A DNA stretch of 64,000 nucleotides from Opitutaceae bacterium. Its GTDB lineage: Bacteria > Verrucomicrobiota > Verrucomicrobiia > Opitutales > Opitutaceae. Numbering within the stretch: position 1 is the stretch's first letter; each line of letters starts with the position of its first letter. The position numbers and the translations under genes are program-made. Of this stretch, positions 37,664 to 45,916 are shown piece after piece. The stretch spans positions 1 to 64,000 of the forward strand of contig JAGOJU010000013.1 in assembly GCA_017994935.1 (NCBI GenBank), in the 5' to 3' direction. The notes below the pieces were generated by a model that saw only the letters and a list, made by a program, of their open reading frames with translations, ran no database searches and was not told where the DNA came from.

Positions 37664-38560
37664 TTAACGCAGGTAATCCAGCAGGGACATCTGAAGGACT
37701 CTCGTCGCAGAGGAGAGAGCCGCTTCATATGCATTGGTGGTCTGTCCGAGCCGGACGACTGTCTCGGGAATGTCGGCATCAACCTCGCCCGAAACCAGGT
37801 TCTCCAGATTGTCCAACCGCGCCTTCTGCTGCGCCTGGCTGATTTCAATCCGTAGCTCGACGGCGCCATGACTGCTCAGGGAGTTCACGAGCAAATCCTC
37901 AGTCTGCTCAAGCGCGGGCCGCGCCGCGGTCACCGCGGCAGTGTTTCCGCTCGCCAGCGCATCACGAAGCGTCACGAGCCTGTTGATCATGTCACGAATG
38001 CCGAGATTGGTGGCAGAATCCGTTCCGGGTGCGACGGCCGTGGATTCCGACAGGGGCACCGACACCTGTGACGCGTTTCCCGCATAGGTCACCGCCGTGA
38101 TCTGGCCCGAGACATTGCGCGTCGCCGTGAACGGTTCGGTATCCAGCGCGGTACCCGAAAAAAGATAGTCGCCTCCAAAACGCGCATTTCCGCTCTGAAG
38201 GGTCTGTTCGATAAGCTGGTCGACTTCCGCCGCATAGGCGCGCAAGGCATCGGGGCTCGCCGTGCCCGTGCCCAGCGTCGCGATTTCTCCGGCGCGGTCG
38301 GATACGGTCTTCAGGCTCTTCAATCCCGCAAACGACGCCTGGGAAATCTCCAGCGCTCTGCCGGCATTCTTCGTGAACTGCGTCAATTGCCCGCGTTCAT
38401 GCTCCATGTTGAGCACGCGTCCCACAGCCGCCGGATCATCGCTCGGAAGGAATATCCGCTGATTCGTGGCCAACTGGTTTTGCAGTTGCGACTGTCTTGA
38501 GGCCAGCTTCTGGATCTGGGCGATGACAGCCTCGGCGGAACTGTTGGTCGGGACGCGCAT
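37664..38560 (-). CDS. flgL: Flagellar hook-associated protein 3
   Basis: 298 residues. N-terminal coiled-coil SRQSQLQNQLATNQRIFLPS with DDPAAVGRVLNMEHER and the C-terminal VRLGQTTNAYEAALSSATRV then LQMSLLDYLR are flagellin-like ends; GGDYLFSGT is a FlgL hallmark. It forms the junction between hook and filament with FlgK. ATG 38560, 33 bp after flgK, last gene of the flgF-flgL operon. CCCGTTTTTCTCCCAACC precedes the start. Confidence 0.9.
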   Translation of the reverse strand: MRVPTNSSAEAVIAQIQKLASRQSQLQNQLATNQRIFLPSDDPAAVGRVLNMEHERGQLTQFTKNAGRALEISQASFAGLKSLKTVSDRAGEIATLGTGTASPDALRAYAAEVDQLIEQTLQSGNARFGGDYLFSGTALDTEPFTATRNVSGQITAVTYAGNASQVSVPLSESTAVAPGTDSATNLGIRDMINRLVTLRDALASGNTAAVTAARPALEQTEDLLVNSLSSHGAVELRIEISQAQQKARLDNLENLVSGEVDADIPETVVRLGQTTNAYEAALSSATRVLQMSLLDYLR

Positions 38561-38593
38561 GGTTGGGAGAAAAACGGGTGGTCAGGGGGAGCT

Positions 38594-40018
38594 TCAGGTC
38601 AGGCCGGTCCGGTTGATCAGGGTGTCGAGGAGATCATCGATCACGGTGATGACACGAGACGACGCCTGATAGGAGCGTTGGTACTTCAAAAGATCCGCCA
38701 TTTCCTCGTCCATCGACACTCCGCTCACGGCATCGCGCTGCCCGCGCACCATCGTTTCGACACTCTGCTGGTCGAGGAGTCTGGAATTGGTGCTCGAAAG
38801 TTGCTGTCCGAGGCTCGTGACCGACCGGGCATAAAACTGGGTGAACGTCCCATCGATCGAATCACCCCCGGAAACGGAGAACGATTGGCCGGCAAGGGCC
38901 GCAACGGCTGTCGCGATCGTGTTGTCTCCTGCGGCACCGCCATCCGAAGCCTTCAGCGTCACGGCCGTCACTCCCGACGCCACCGCAATGCTTCCAGCCG
39001 TCGTGCCTCCCGCCAGAAAGAAGTCACCCGTGGCGCTTGTCGGGTTGTAGGCTGCATTGACGGAGGTGACGAGCTGGTTCGCCAGGGCGTCGATCTGATC
39101 GCGCAGGTCCTGCACGGCGACATCGCGAACCTCCCGCGCACCCATGATCGATCCGCCACTCAGCGCCACCGTCGTGGGCGTAGCGCCTGCAGTGAGTGTC
39201 GATCCAGAAAAGGCGACCGTGCCGTAAACGACGGCTCGGTTGACCAACTGGATTTCTCCGCCCACGCCATCACTGGTGTACACCTCGATCTGACCGGGCG
39301 AATTTGTCGACGGGCGCGTCTCAAACGACATCTTGACCGCCAGTTCCTCTAGGAGCGCCTGGCGTTTGTCCCGTAAATCCACCGCAGCGGCAGGGTGATT
39401 GATCTCCAGGCTGCCGATTTCGCCATTTAACTGGGCGATCGAAGACAAGATCCGGTTCACCGAGGCCACATCCTCGTTGATCTGGCTCGTAAGGTCCCCC
39501 TGAAGCTGGGCCAGACGTTCATCCGTCACCTGGAAACGATCGGCCAGGATGCCAGCTTTCTGAACGAGGGTCTGCCGCTCGCCCATGTCCGTGGGGCTCG
39601 CAGCGAAGCTCTGAAACGCGTTGAAAAAGTCGGTGATCGACTCCGAAATCCCGTAGCCGCCACTCGAGGAGTTGATAGAGGCGGAATCCTGGGCGCGACT
39701 GATCGACTGCCCCAACGCTGCCTGGGCCCTTTCGTAGCCGGATTGCTGGGCCTTGAGCAGGGCGGTGTTGGAAACCTCGCGCGCCGTTTGCTGATCGAGC
39801 AGGCTGTCACGCAGATGCTCGAGGTAGCGGGCCTCCATGCCTAGCGACTGTGGACCCATCGGCGTCATCACCGTCCCCCGGTCGCCCATGACGACGCGCT
39901 GGCGGGCATAGGTGGGATTGTTGGCATTGGCGAGATTCCTTCCCGCGGTGTCGATCGCGCGCGAGTGGGCATTGAGGGCTTTGACGCTGATCGAAAGGCT
40001 GCCAAGGAGTCCGGACAT
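38594..40018 (-). CDS. flgK: Flagellar hook-associated protein 1
   Basis: 474 residues. N-terminal SLSISVKALNAHSRAIDTAG then RNLANANNPTYARQRV is the rod/hook-type conserved region; the C-terminus with VSMDEEMADLLKYQRSYQAS is characteristic of FlgK. It caps the hook and anchors the first filament subunits through FlgL. The size is on the small side but complete. Upstream gene flgN is the likely secretion chaperone. No Shine-Dalgarno; leader CTTCCTATTTCATCCTCATC. Confidence 0.92.
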   Translation of the reverse strand: MSGLLGSLSISVKALNAHSRAIDTAGRNLANANNPTYARQRVVMGDRGTVMTPMGPQSLGMEARYLEHLRDSLLDQQTAREVSNTALLKAQQSGYERAQAALGQSISRAQDSASINSSSGGYGISESITDFFNAFQSFAASPTDMGERQTLVQKAGILADRFQVTDERLAQLQGDLTSQINEDVASVNRILSSIAQLNGEIGSLEINHPAAAVDLRDKRQALLEELAVKMSFETRPSTNSPGQIEVYTSDGVGGEIQLVNRAVVYGTVAFSGSTLTAGATPTTVALSGGSIMGAREVRDVAVQDLRDQIDALANQLVTSVNAAYNPTSATGDFFLAGGTTAGSIAVASGVTAVTLKASDGGAAGDNTIATAVAALAGQSFSVSGGDSIDGTFTQFYARSVTSLGQQLSSTNSRLLDQQSVETMVRGQRDAVSGVSMDEEMADLLKYQRSYQASSRVITVIDDLLDTLINRTGLT

Positions 40019-40093
40019 GATGAGGATGAAATAGGAAGTTTGCTCGTCGTGCGTGCGGAACCGCAGGTGACAATGTACCTGGTGGCAACGGAC

Positions 40094-40585
40094 CTAGCCG
40101 GCAGCCTGCCATGCGGCATCGCCGGTGGATACGCTGATTTCCCCGCGAGGAGAGTAGGTCTTGACGAAGGCCGCGGGCCGCAGCGTCGAAAGCATCTGCT
40201 GCCGCATCTCGACCGCACGGCCGAGCAGCAGCTGGTTCTGCCGCGCTCCCCGGCGGACCCGGTGGATCAGGTGGTTGATTTCATCGGCAAGGGCATCCAG
40301 CATCGGCTGCACCTCGGACGGAAACAGCGGAAGCAGTTCGCGCAAGGGTGTGTCCGATGGATAGCCGTGGCTTTCAGCAATTTCGCGCACAGCCATTTCG
40401 CGTCTGAGGCGCTGTTCAGCCGTGGAACGCGCATGCGTTTCGATGGTGCCCGCGAGTTCGAGGACCGCGTCAGGATTGCGACGAAGCAGCTGAGCCTGCT
40501 GATCCTCGAAGAGAGCCAGAAGTCCGCCATACCCCTGCAGTTCATTCCGCAGGTGCTCCGCGATGGGTAGCCATGAGAGTGTCAT
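40094..40585 (-). CDS. flgN: FlgN-like export chaperone
   Basis: 163 residues, almost entirely helical (LRNELQGYGGLLALFEDQQA at the N-terminus, later LADEINHLIHRVRRGARQNQ). Weak sequence similarity but the right size, helical profile and gene position directly before flgK, whose product FlgN escorts along with FlgL. Twelve bases after the rod-binding gene. The start is preceded by CCTTTCCTTCT. The assignment rests mainly on context. Confidence 0.75.
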   Translation of the reverse strand: MTLSWLPIAEHLRNELQGYGGLLALFEDQQAQLLRRNPDAVLELAGTIETHARSTAEQRLRREMAVREIAESHGYPSDTPLRELLPLFPSEVQPMLDALADEINHLIHRVRRGARQNQLLLGRAVEMRQQMLSTLRPAAFVKTYSPRGEISVSTGDAAWQAAG

Positions 40586-40597
40586 AGAAGGAAAGGT

Positions 40598-41017
40598 TTA
40601 GGAATTGGATTCGGGCGAGGTTCCGCCCGGCGCGGGAGCTCCCGACTGGGGAACCGCTTCCGCGACAGGAGCGCCGCGGGGAGTGAGTTGACGCGTCAGC
40701 ATCTTCGACAGACCGAGCCCGCCGCCCTTGCTGAGCGAATCCGCCAGCACGTCGGTGAGCATGTAGCCATAGACACCACCGCCACCGCCAGCACCCGCAC
40801 CTCCGAGCCCACCGCTCATGAGGGGCTCAATCGTGGGAGTGAGCAACTGCCGCAGGATGATCGCCTCAAACTGCGATGCCGCACGCTTGATTTCAACCGG
40901 GGATGCTGCGTGGGAAGAGCCGCCCTTGGCGGCTGCTTCCGGGGACCCTGTCTTTGCGGCATCGAGAACCTTGTTCCAGGTACTGGAGGCCATTGAGGAG
41001 ACCGCTGAAACGTTCAT
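40598..41017 (-). CDS. flgJ: Rod-binding protein FlgJ (N-terminal type, no muramidase domain)
   Basis: 139 residues. IKRAASQFEAIILRQLLTPT is the conserved rod-binding segment of FlgJ, followed by a glycine-rich linker and VYGYMLTDVLADSLSKGGG, the second conserved helix. The C-terminal peptidoglycan hydrolase domain of enterobacterial FlgJ is absent, so another hydrolase must open the wall for the rod. Sits between flgI and flgN with short gaps. Confidence 0.85.
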   Translation of the reverse strand: MNVSAVSSMASSTWNKVLDAAKTGSPEAAAKGGSSHAASPVEIKRAASQFEAIILRQLLTPTIEPLMSGGLGGAGAGGGGGVYGYMLTDVLADSLSKGGGLGLSKMLTRQLTPRGAPVAEAVPQSGAPAPGGTSPESNS

Positions 41018-41039
41018 GGTGTGAAGGACGTCGCGGTCT

Positions 41040-42143
41040 TCAGTTGATCACGAGTTCGGCCTGCAGCGCGCCCGAACGCTTGAGGGTTTGGAAAATCGCC
41101 ATCATCTCGCGCGTGGAAACGCCCAGGGCATTCAGCGCTGACGCGAGCCGCTCGATCGACGGTGCCTCGTTCACCACGCTGAAACTCCCCTTGTGCTCCT
41201 CCACATCCGTCTGTGTGCTGGGAACCACTGTTGTCTGCCCGGAGTTGTTGAAAGAATTTGGCTGGGACACCCCGACGTTCGAAGCAACGGTGATGGTGAG
41301 GGACCCAAGGCTGATCGCCACCTGCGAAAGGCGCACCGTGGACGTCGCAACAATCGTCCCCGTGCGCTCGTTGATCACGACACGTGCCATGGTATCGGGA
41401 ATCACCTCGATCTGCCCGAGGTCCGCCAGAAAGGCGACTTCCCGGCCGCGATAGGATTCGGGCAACTGAACGGTTACGCTCGCAGCATCGGCTGCGGAGG
41501 CGGCACCGCGAAAAACATCATTGATGGCATCGGCCATGCGCGCCGCAGAGGTGAAATCGGGATTGTGCAGTTGCAGCGAGATGGACCCGTCCGTGACAAA
41601 CTTGGCAGGGATTTCACGCTCGACGATTGCGCCATTGCTGATGAGGCCGACCGTGGGATGATTCTTCTGAACCGTCGCTCCTCCCGCGCCTCCTGTGCCA
41701 CCCAGAAACCCTCCGACAGCCACGGCACCCTGTGCCACGGCATAGGCGCGTCCATCCGCACCGATCAGAGGCGTCTGCAGCAGCACACCGCCCTGCAACG
41801 ATTTGGCGTCGCCCATCGAGGCAACCGTCACGTCAATGCGCGATCCGTTCTTCAGGAAAGCGCTGATATCCGCGGTAACCATGACCGCTGCGACATTCTT
41901 CGCCTTGATCTGATTTGAATCGACCGTGATGCCGAAGCGTTGAAGCGAATTGCCCACTGCCTTCAGCGTGCCCTGGGAGTTGGAATCGCCGTCGCCTGCA
42001 AGACCGACGACCAGGCCATAGCCGACCAGTTGATTCTCACGACCCCCGCCTACAAGCGTCAGATCCTTGACACGCGAGGCGTGCAGCGGGGCAACAGCAA
42101 AAACAAGGACCAGCGCGGCCAGCCAGCCTATCCCAGGATACAC
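41040..42143 (-). CDS. flgI: Flagellar P-ring protein
   Basis: 367 residues. Signal peptide GIGWLAALVLVFAVAPLHA, then SRVKDLTLVGGGRENQLVGY with GLVVGLAGDGDS, the FlgI hallmark, and IEVIPDTMARVVINERTGTI near the centre. It makes the ring around the rod at the peptidoglycan. GTG 42143 starts the signal peptide directly. The frame is open to an ATG at 42224, but that stretch translates a REP-like palindrome (GHDDACPSR) and is unlikely to be protein. The palindrome occupies the place where a ribosome-binding site would be. Confidence 0.9.
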   Translation of the reverse strand: MYPGIGWLAALVLVFAVAPLHASRVKDLTLVGGGRENQLVGYGLVVGLAGDGDSNSQGTLKAVGNSLQRFGITVDSNQIKAKNVAAVMVTADISAFLKNGSRIDVTVASMGDAKSLQGGVLLQTPLIGADGRAYAVAQGAVAVGGFLGGTGGAGGATVQKNHPTVGLISNGAIVEREIPAKFVTDGSISLQLHNPDFTSAARMADAINDVFRGAASAADAASVTVQLPESYRGREVAFLADLGQIEVIPDTMARVVINERTGTIVATSTVRLSQVAISLGSLTITVASNVGVSQPNSFNNSGQTTVVPSTQTDVEEHKGSFSVVNEAPSIERLASALNALGVSTREMMAIFQTLKRSGALQAELVIN

Positions 42144-42144
42144 C

Positions 42145-42173
42145 CGGGAGGGGCACGCATCGTCGTGCCCTGG
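42145..42173 (+). repeat. REP-like palindrome, copy 3
   Basis: GGGAGGGGCACGCATCGTCG then TGCCCTGG. It abuts the flgI start codon on the upstream side. Together with the copy at 42253 it forms an inverted pair in the flgH-flgI gap. Confidence 0.75.
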
Positions 42174-42252
42174 CTTGCGGATTGCGAAATCACACGAGAA
42201 AATTGCACGGGCGATGTTGATCATCGCACGCCACCCAGGCACATCTCCCGAT

Positions 42253-42283
42253 CCGGTCACGACGGAGCGTGCCCCTCCATGGG
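42253..42283 (-). repeat. REP-like palindrome, copy 4
   Basis: CCGGTCACGACGGAGCGTGC then CCCTCCATGGG, the reverse-oriented form of the same family, about 80 bp from copy 3. Confidence 0.72.
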
Positions 42284-42337
42284 CGGGTGCAAGGTGGCGG
42301 GAAAAATGGAAAGTCAGGAGCGACATGGAAGGGGTTC

Positions 42338-42955
42338 TCAATACGGGCGGAGTTTCTCGTAGAGTTTGGCCAACCAGCCCTTTTTTTGCGCATCGGTCAG
42401 GCTTCCCTCGTTGATGAACTCCACTTTCGCATCCGCGATGTTGCTGGAAAATACGGTGTTTCCGCTCGAGACGTCATCCGCACGAACGACCCCATGCAGG
42501 ACCACGTGCTGGGTCTCGCCGGCAGACACGACGCGTCGCACGCCCTGGATGACGAGGTTGCCGTTGGGAAGAACATCCGTCACCATGACCGCCGCGCGTG
42601 CATTGAGGCTCTGTGTATTGTTCACCTCGCCGCCTCCATTGAAGTCATTTGAGCCCCCGAGCTTGATCGACGGGAGGGCCCCCTTGTGCGTGCCGAACCG
42701 GCTGACGCTGGCCGGAAACAGGAACTGCTCAACACCGGCATCCACATTGGCTGCGGAGTTGGTCTTCTTGCTCTGCGAGGACTGCGTGGCCGCGGACTCC
42801 TGAACGATGACCGTGAGAATGTCGCCCACCCGGGAGGCCTTGCGATCCGAGTACATCGACCGCTCAGCACTGCCGGGAGCGGTCCAAAGGGAGCCAGCCG
42901 AGGCCGTCAGAATGCAGGCTGGTAGGAGACAGGCATGGATGAAGAGGCGTGGCAT
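42338..42955 (-). CDS. flgH: Flagellar L-ring protein
   Basis: 205 residues. RVGDILTVIVQESAATQSSQ is the FlgH core, and LVIQGVRRVVSAGETQHVVL with VRADDVSSGNTVFSSNIADA is its second half; the ending GWLAKLYEKLRPY is typical. It makes the outer-membrane ring. The N-terminus is a signal peptide, but a good lipobox is not evident (the only candidate is LPAC at residue 14), while FlgH is normally a lipoprotein. The flgA gene ends nine bases upstream. Confidence 0.9.
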   Translation of the reverse strand: MPRLFIHACLLPACILTASAGSLWTAPGSAERSMYSDRKASRVGDILTVIVQESAATQSSQSKKTNSAANVDAGVEQFLFPASVSRFGTHKGALPSIKLGGSNDFNGGGEVNNTQSLNARAAVMVTDVLPNGNLVIQGVRRVVSAGETQHVVLHGVVRADDVSSGNTVFSSNIADAKVEFINEGSLTDAQKKGWLAKLYEKLRPY

Positions 42956-42964
42956 GGGAAGGTA

Positions 42965-43714
42965 CTAGAAGTTCACCTGGGCACGGTTCTCGCCAACCAC
43001 CAGGGCGGCGAATTCGCGTCGTGATTCGATGTTGCGGACACGTACGGTCTCGCCCTTGCCGCCATCCTGCATGGCAAGCGCCTTCAGGTTGACCTGCAGG
43101 GATCCGTCCAGCGCGCTCACATCGATCACCTGGCCCTTGCGCACCAACGCGCGCCGAGAAATGTCGCGCCAAGTCAGAAGACGGCCTGCCGATACGGGGC
43201 GGAGGTAGGACCAGTCCGTGGAGTTGACAAACGACGCCGGGATCGCATCGCGCTCGCGCAGCGCATCGATGCGGCGCACATCGCACCTTCCGGGATCAAA
43301 GGATTCGCCGCGATCGGCCGGCGTCTGCGCTACCCATGCGTCGCGCCAGAGCTGGGCGCGGCAGAGCACGGACTCCTCGCGTGGTGGCTGTGAGCCTTCG
43401 GTGACCCGGACACGAAGCAGCAGCGTGGATGAGAGCGCTGCGGGGAATTCGGTCAATTTCACGGCCAAGCCCGTGTTCGTTTCCCCTGATTTGCCCGATA
43501 CCGGCTGCCAGGGCCTCGAAAGTTCCAGCTGAAGGTCGCCCTCTGCGCTGAAGTGAGCCGTGAGTTCCCCGGCAAGCGAGGAAAGCAATTGGGCGCGAAC
43601 CTCGTCGACGGGACCACTGGCGGTCTCGCTTGGTACCTGTGCACGCGCATGATCCGCAACGAACGCCACGCAGGCGATCAACAGAAAGCAGCGGAGGAAT
43701 GTCTTCGGGAGCAT
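42965..43714 (-). CDS. flgA: Flagellar P-ring assembly chaperone
   Basis: 249 residues with a signal peptide MLPKTFLRCFLLIACVAFVA (exported to periplasm). The C-terminal SAF-like domain is visible: VSAGRLLTWRDISRRALVRK then GQVIDVSALDGSLQVNLKAL and GETVRVRNIESRREFAALVV, typical of FlgA, which helps FlgI assemble. Sequence upstream stays open to 43783, where an ATG overlaps the flgG stop (TGATG); translation may therefore begin there with 23 extra residues, but the signal peptide favours 43714. Confidence 0.82.
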   Translation of the reverse strand: MLPKTFLRCFLLIACVAFVADHARAQVPSETASGPVDEVRAQLLSSLAGELTAHFSAEGDLQLELSRPWQPVSGKSGETNTGLAVKLTEFPAALSSTLLLRVRVTEGSQPPREESVLCRAQLWRDAWVAQTPADRGESFDPGRCDVRRIDALRERDAIPASFVNSTDWSYLRPVSAGRLLTWRDISRRALVRKGQVIDVSALDGSLQVNLKALAMQDGGKGETVRVRNIESRREFAALVVGENRAQVNF

Positions 43715-43782
43715 CTTGAAATTGGGCGGAAGGTGCGCCCCACCTTCTCCAGAGGAATTTTTTGCAGGAGGTGCCATGGACA

Positions 43783-44565
43783 TCAGCGCTTCATCTGGGC
43801 GACACTCTGGAGCATCTCGTCCGACGTCTGGATGGACTTGCTGTTGATCTCGTACGCGCGCTGGGCGACGATGAGGTTGACCATCTCCTCGACGATGTTG
43901 ACGTTCGACATCTCGATGTATCCCTGAAGCACGTGGCCAAATCCCTGCTCGCCCGGCTGTCCCGCCTCGGGCGTGCCACTGGCGCTCGTCTCCTCGAAGA
44001 GATTACCTCCGAGGCTACGCAGACCGGAAGGGTTGGCGAAACGAGTGAGGGTGACGCGAAAGGTCTGGCTGCCGCTGGCGCTTTGCACCGTCACCTCGCC
44101 GCTCTCGGAAATGTTCACGGATGTCGCGCCCGGGGGGATCGGCTGGAAGCCGCTCAGAATCGGCAGACCGTCGTTGTTCGTGACCTGACCGGTCGGGGAG
44201 AGCTTGAATGATCCGTCGCGGGTGTAGGCAAGGGTGCCGTCGGGGCGCTGCACCTCGAAAAATCCGTCGCCCTGGATCGCAACATCCAGTTTTTCACCCG
44301 TGGCATTCACCTGCCCCTGGGTAAAGACCTTGGCGGTGGCTGCGACGCGTGAACCGTTGCCGACCTCGACTCCTGTCGGCACGAGATTGCCACCACCGGT
44401 TTCGGTGCCGACTCCGCGCGGGCGCTGGTAGAGCAGGTCCTGGAACTCGATCTTGCTGCGCTTGAAGCCGGGCGTGTTCACGTTCGCGAGATTGTTCGCG
44501 ATCGTGTTGAGGTTGAGCTGCTGGGCCTCCATTCCGGTGGCGGCGCTATAGAGTGAGAGGTTCAT
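43783..44565 (-). CDS. flgG: Flagellar distal rod protein
   Basis: 260 residues. N-terminal NLSLYSAATGMEAQQLNLNT then IANNLANVNTPGFKRSKIEF is the rod/hook signature; VAIQGDGFFEVQRPDGTLAY is the central domain start; the C-terminus NIVEEMVNLIVAQRAYEINS with IQTSDEMLQ is classical FlgG. Distal rod subunit passing through the P and L rings. Start ATG 44565 with CCCGAACCTCCGTC before it, again anti-Shine-Dalgarno in character. Confidence 0.94.
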   Translation of the reverse strand: MNLSLYSAATGMEAQQLNLNTIANNLANVNTPGFKRSKIEFQDLLYQRPRGVGTETGGGNLVPTGVEVGNGSRVAATAKVFTQGQVNATGEKLDVAIQGDGFFEVQRPDGTLAYTRDGSFKLSPTGQVTNNDGLPILSGFQPIPPGATSVNISESGEVTVQSASGSQTFRVTLTRFANPSGLRSLGGNLFEETSASGTPEAGQPGEQGFGHVLQGYIEMSNVNIVEEMVNLIVAQRAYEINSKSIQTSDEMLQSVAQMKR

Positions 44566-44626
44566 GACGGAGGTTCGGGTTCGGGCAGTCGGAGGTTGTC
44601 CTTGAGAATCGGATACGCGCGTGAAA

Positions 44627-45370
44627 TCAGCCGAGGCTCTGGAGCGTCTTGGCCATCGCGTCATCGCGGGCCTGGATCAGTTTCTGATTGGCCTCATAGG
44701 CGCGCGCGATGTTTACAAGGTCCACCATCTCGCGGAGCGGCGCGGTGTTGGCTCCTTCGAGGTAGCCTTGAAGGATGTCAGGGCGCTCCACCGGCTGCGA
44801 GGCCTGGCCTCCGCTGAGAAAGACACCGGCCGACATCGGACGCAGCTGATGATTGTCGGCAAACTTCACCACGCTCAGGCGGCCGAGTTGCGTGTTGTTC
44901 TGGACAACGGAGCCATCGGAATTGATCACGACCGGGCCGCCACCCGGCAGCAGTTGAATGGGGGTGCCTGCATCGCTCAGGATCGGAACATCCTGAGAGG
45001 TGACCAGCGTGCGATCCGGGCGGATGCGAAGTTCGCCCGCGCGCGTGTAGCCACGTTGTCCGTCCTCAAGCTGGACCTCGAAGAATCCCTCGCTCTGGAG
45101 GGCGACATCCAGTTCGCGCCGCGTCGGCTGAGTCTCTCCCATCGAAAAATTGATCCCGTATGCCGCGCGCGGGAAGTACATCGGCATTCCGCGATTGTCC
45201 CCGACCTTTCCATCCGCCGACTCAAGCTCGCCCGCAGAAACCGTCGAGAAGTTGACCGTGCGCTTCTTGTACCCGGAGACCTGATTCGAGGTGATGTTCT
45301 GGGTAACCGCGTCCTGCCAGCGTTCGAGAGCGGACAGAGACGCTGCGCTTTGGTACATGCCTACATTCAT
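44627..45370 (-). CDS. flgF: Flagellar proximal rod protein FlgF
   Basis: 247 residues. MNVGMYQSAASLSALERWQD then AVTQNITSNQVSGYKKRTVN at the N-terminus, VALQSEGFFEVQLEDGQRGY, and C-terminal REMVDLVNIARAYEANQKLI. The pattern is that of a rod protein before flgG, so FlgF is the best fit. First gene of the flgF-flgG-flgA-flgH-flgI-flgJ-flgN-flgK-flgL operon. A sigma-54-like site lies just upstream. ATG 45370 is chosen over GTG 45379; an in-frame ATG at 45358 is also possible. Confidence 0.88.
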   Translation of the reverse strand: MNVGMYQSAASLSALERWQDAVTQNITSNQVSGYKKRTVNFSTVSAGELESADGKVGDNRGMPMYFPRAAYGINFSMGETQPTRRELDVALQSEGFFEVQLEDGQRGYTRAGELRIRPDRTLVTSQDVPILSDAGTPIQLLPGGGPVVINSDGSVVQNNTQLGRLSVVKFADNHQLRPMSAGVFLSGGQASQPVERPDILQGYLEGANTAPLREMVDLVNIARAYEANQKLIQARDDAMAKTLQSLG

Positions 45371-45385
45371 GGGTGGCACCCAGTA

Positions 45386-45401
45386 AGCAGCGGGAATGCC
45401 A
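45386..45401 (-). promoter_or_regulatory. Sigma-54 (-24/-12) promoter of the flgF operon
   Basis: On the minus strand TGGCATTCCCGCTGCT fits TGGCAYR-N4-TTGCW with GG and GC ten bases apart. Predicted +1 is about 45375, five bases before the flgF ATG. Confidence 0.6.
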
Positions 45402-45586
45402 GAACTGTAACTTATTCGTTGTCAGTTGATTGATGAGAGCCCGAGCAAAGCGGAAATCGTAACTTGCCGGGAGCGGCAAGTTTTGCCGGGAGCAACTTCT
45501 CGCCGTGGGACACACCGGGGGGCGCGGATCAATGTTTCTCCCCCTGGCCAAGAGCACACGCCGTGGTCGAGAATTTTTCCCTCTCA

Positions 45587-45615
45587 CCGGCAGGGGCACG
45601 CTTCGTCGTGCCCTG
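45587..45615 (+). repeat. REP-like palindrome, copy 5
   Basis: CCGGCAGGGGCACGCTTCGT then CGTGCCCTG, almost the same core as copy 1. Confidence 0.75.
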
Positions 45616-45730
45616 TATGAAATCGACGCGTAGCGGGACCTTCCAATACACAATCCTGATTCGAGCAGACCGGTCGATCTCAAAACGGATTTCGATCCTT
45701 GGGACCTGGAAGGTCTCGCTACTTTTGGAT

Positions 45731-45758
45731 CCGGGCACGACGAAGCGTGCCCCTCCCA
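45731..45758 (-). repeat. REP-like palindrome, copy 6
   Basis: CCGGGCACGACGAAGCGTGC then CCCTCCCA, reverse orientation relative to copy 5. Confidence 0.75.
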
Positions 45759-45822
45759 AGGGACCGAGATGTCAATCGCCGGTTCAGGAGAGATACCAAA
45801 CGGCTGTCCGGCTATTTTCGAA

Positions 45823-45850
45823 CCGGGCACGACGAAGCGTGCCCCTCCCG
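45823..45850 (-). repeat. REP-like palindrome, copy 7
   Basis: CCGGGCACGACGAAGCGTGC then CCCTCCCG, almost identical to copy 6 and 92 bp away in the same orientation. Confidence 0.75.
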
Positions 45851-45916
45851 GTGGCGATCAGAACTAACCACGATTCCTCAAACCCGGAATTTCCCCGGTC
45901 CCAGCGTGCCAATCGC

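Larger units (their letters stand above)
45402..45916. other. Intergenic region with three REP-like palindromes
   Basis: About 515 bp between the flgF promoter and the small gene after motB. It contains REP-like units at 45587, 45731 and 45823 (the last two in the opposite orientation to the first). No gene is supported. Confidence 0.65.

Noticed and set aside
42144..42224. FlgI starting at ATG 42224
   Set aside because: The stretch translates a REP-like palindrome; the signal peptide begins right at GTG 42143.
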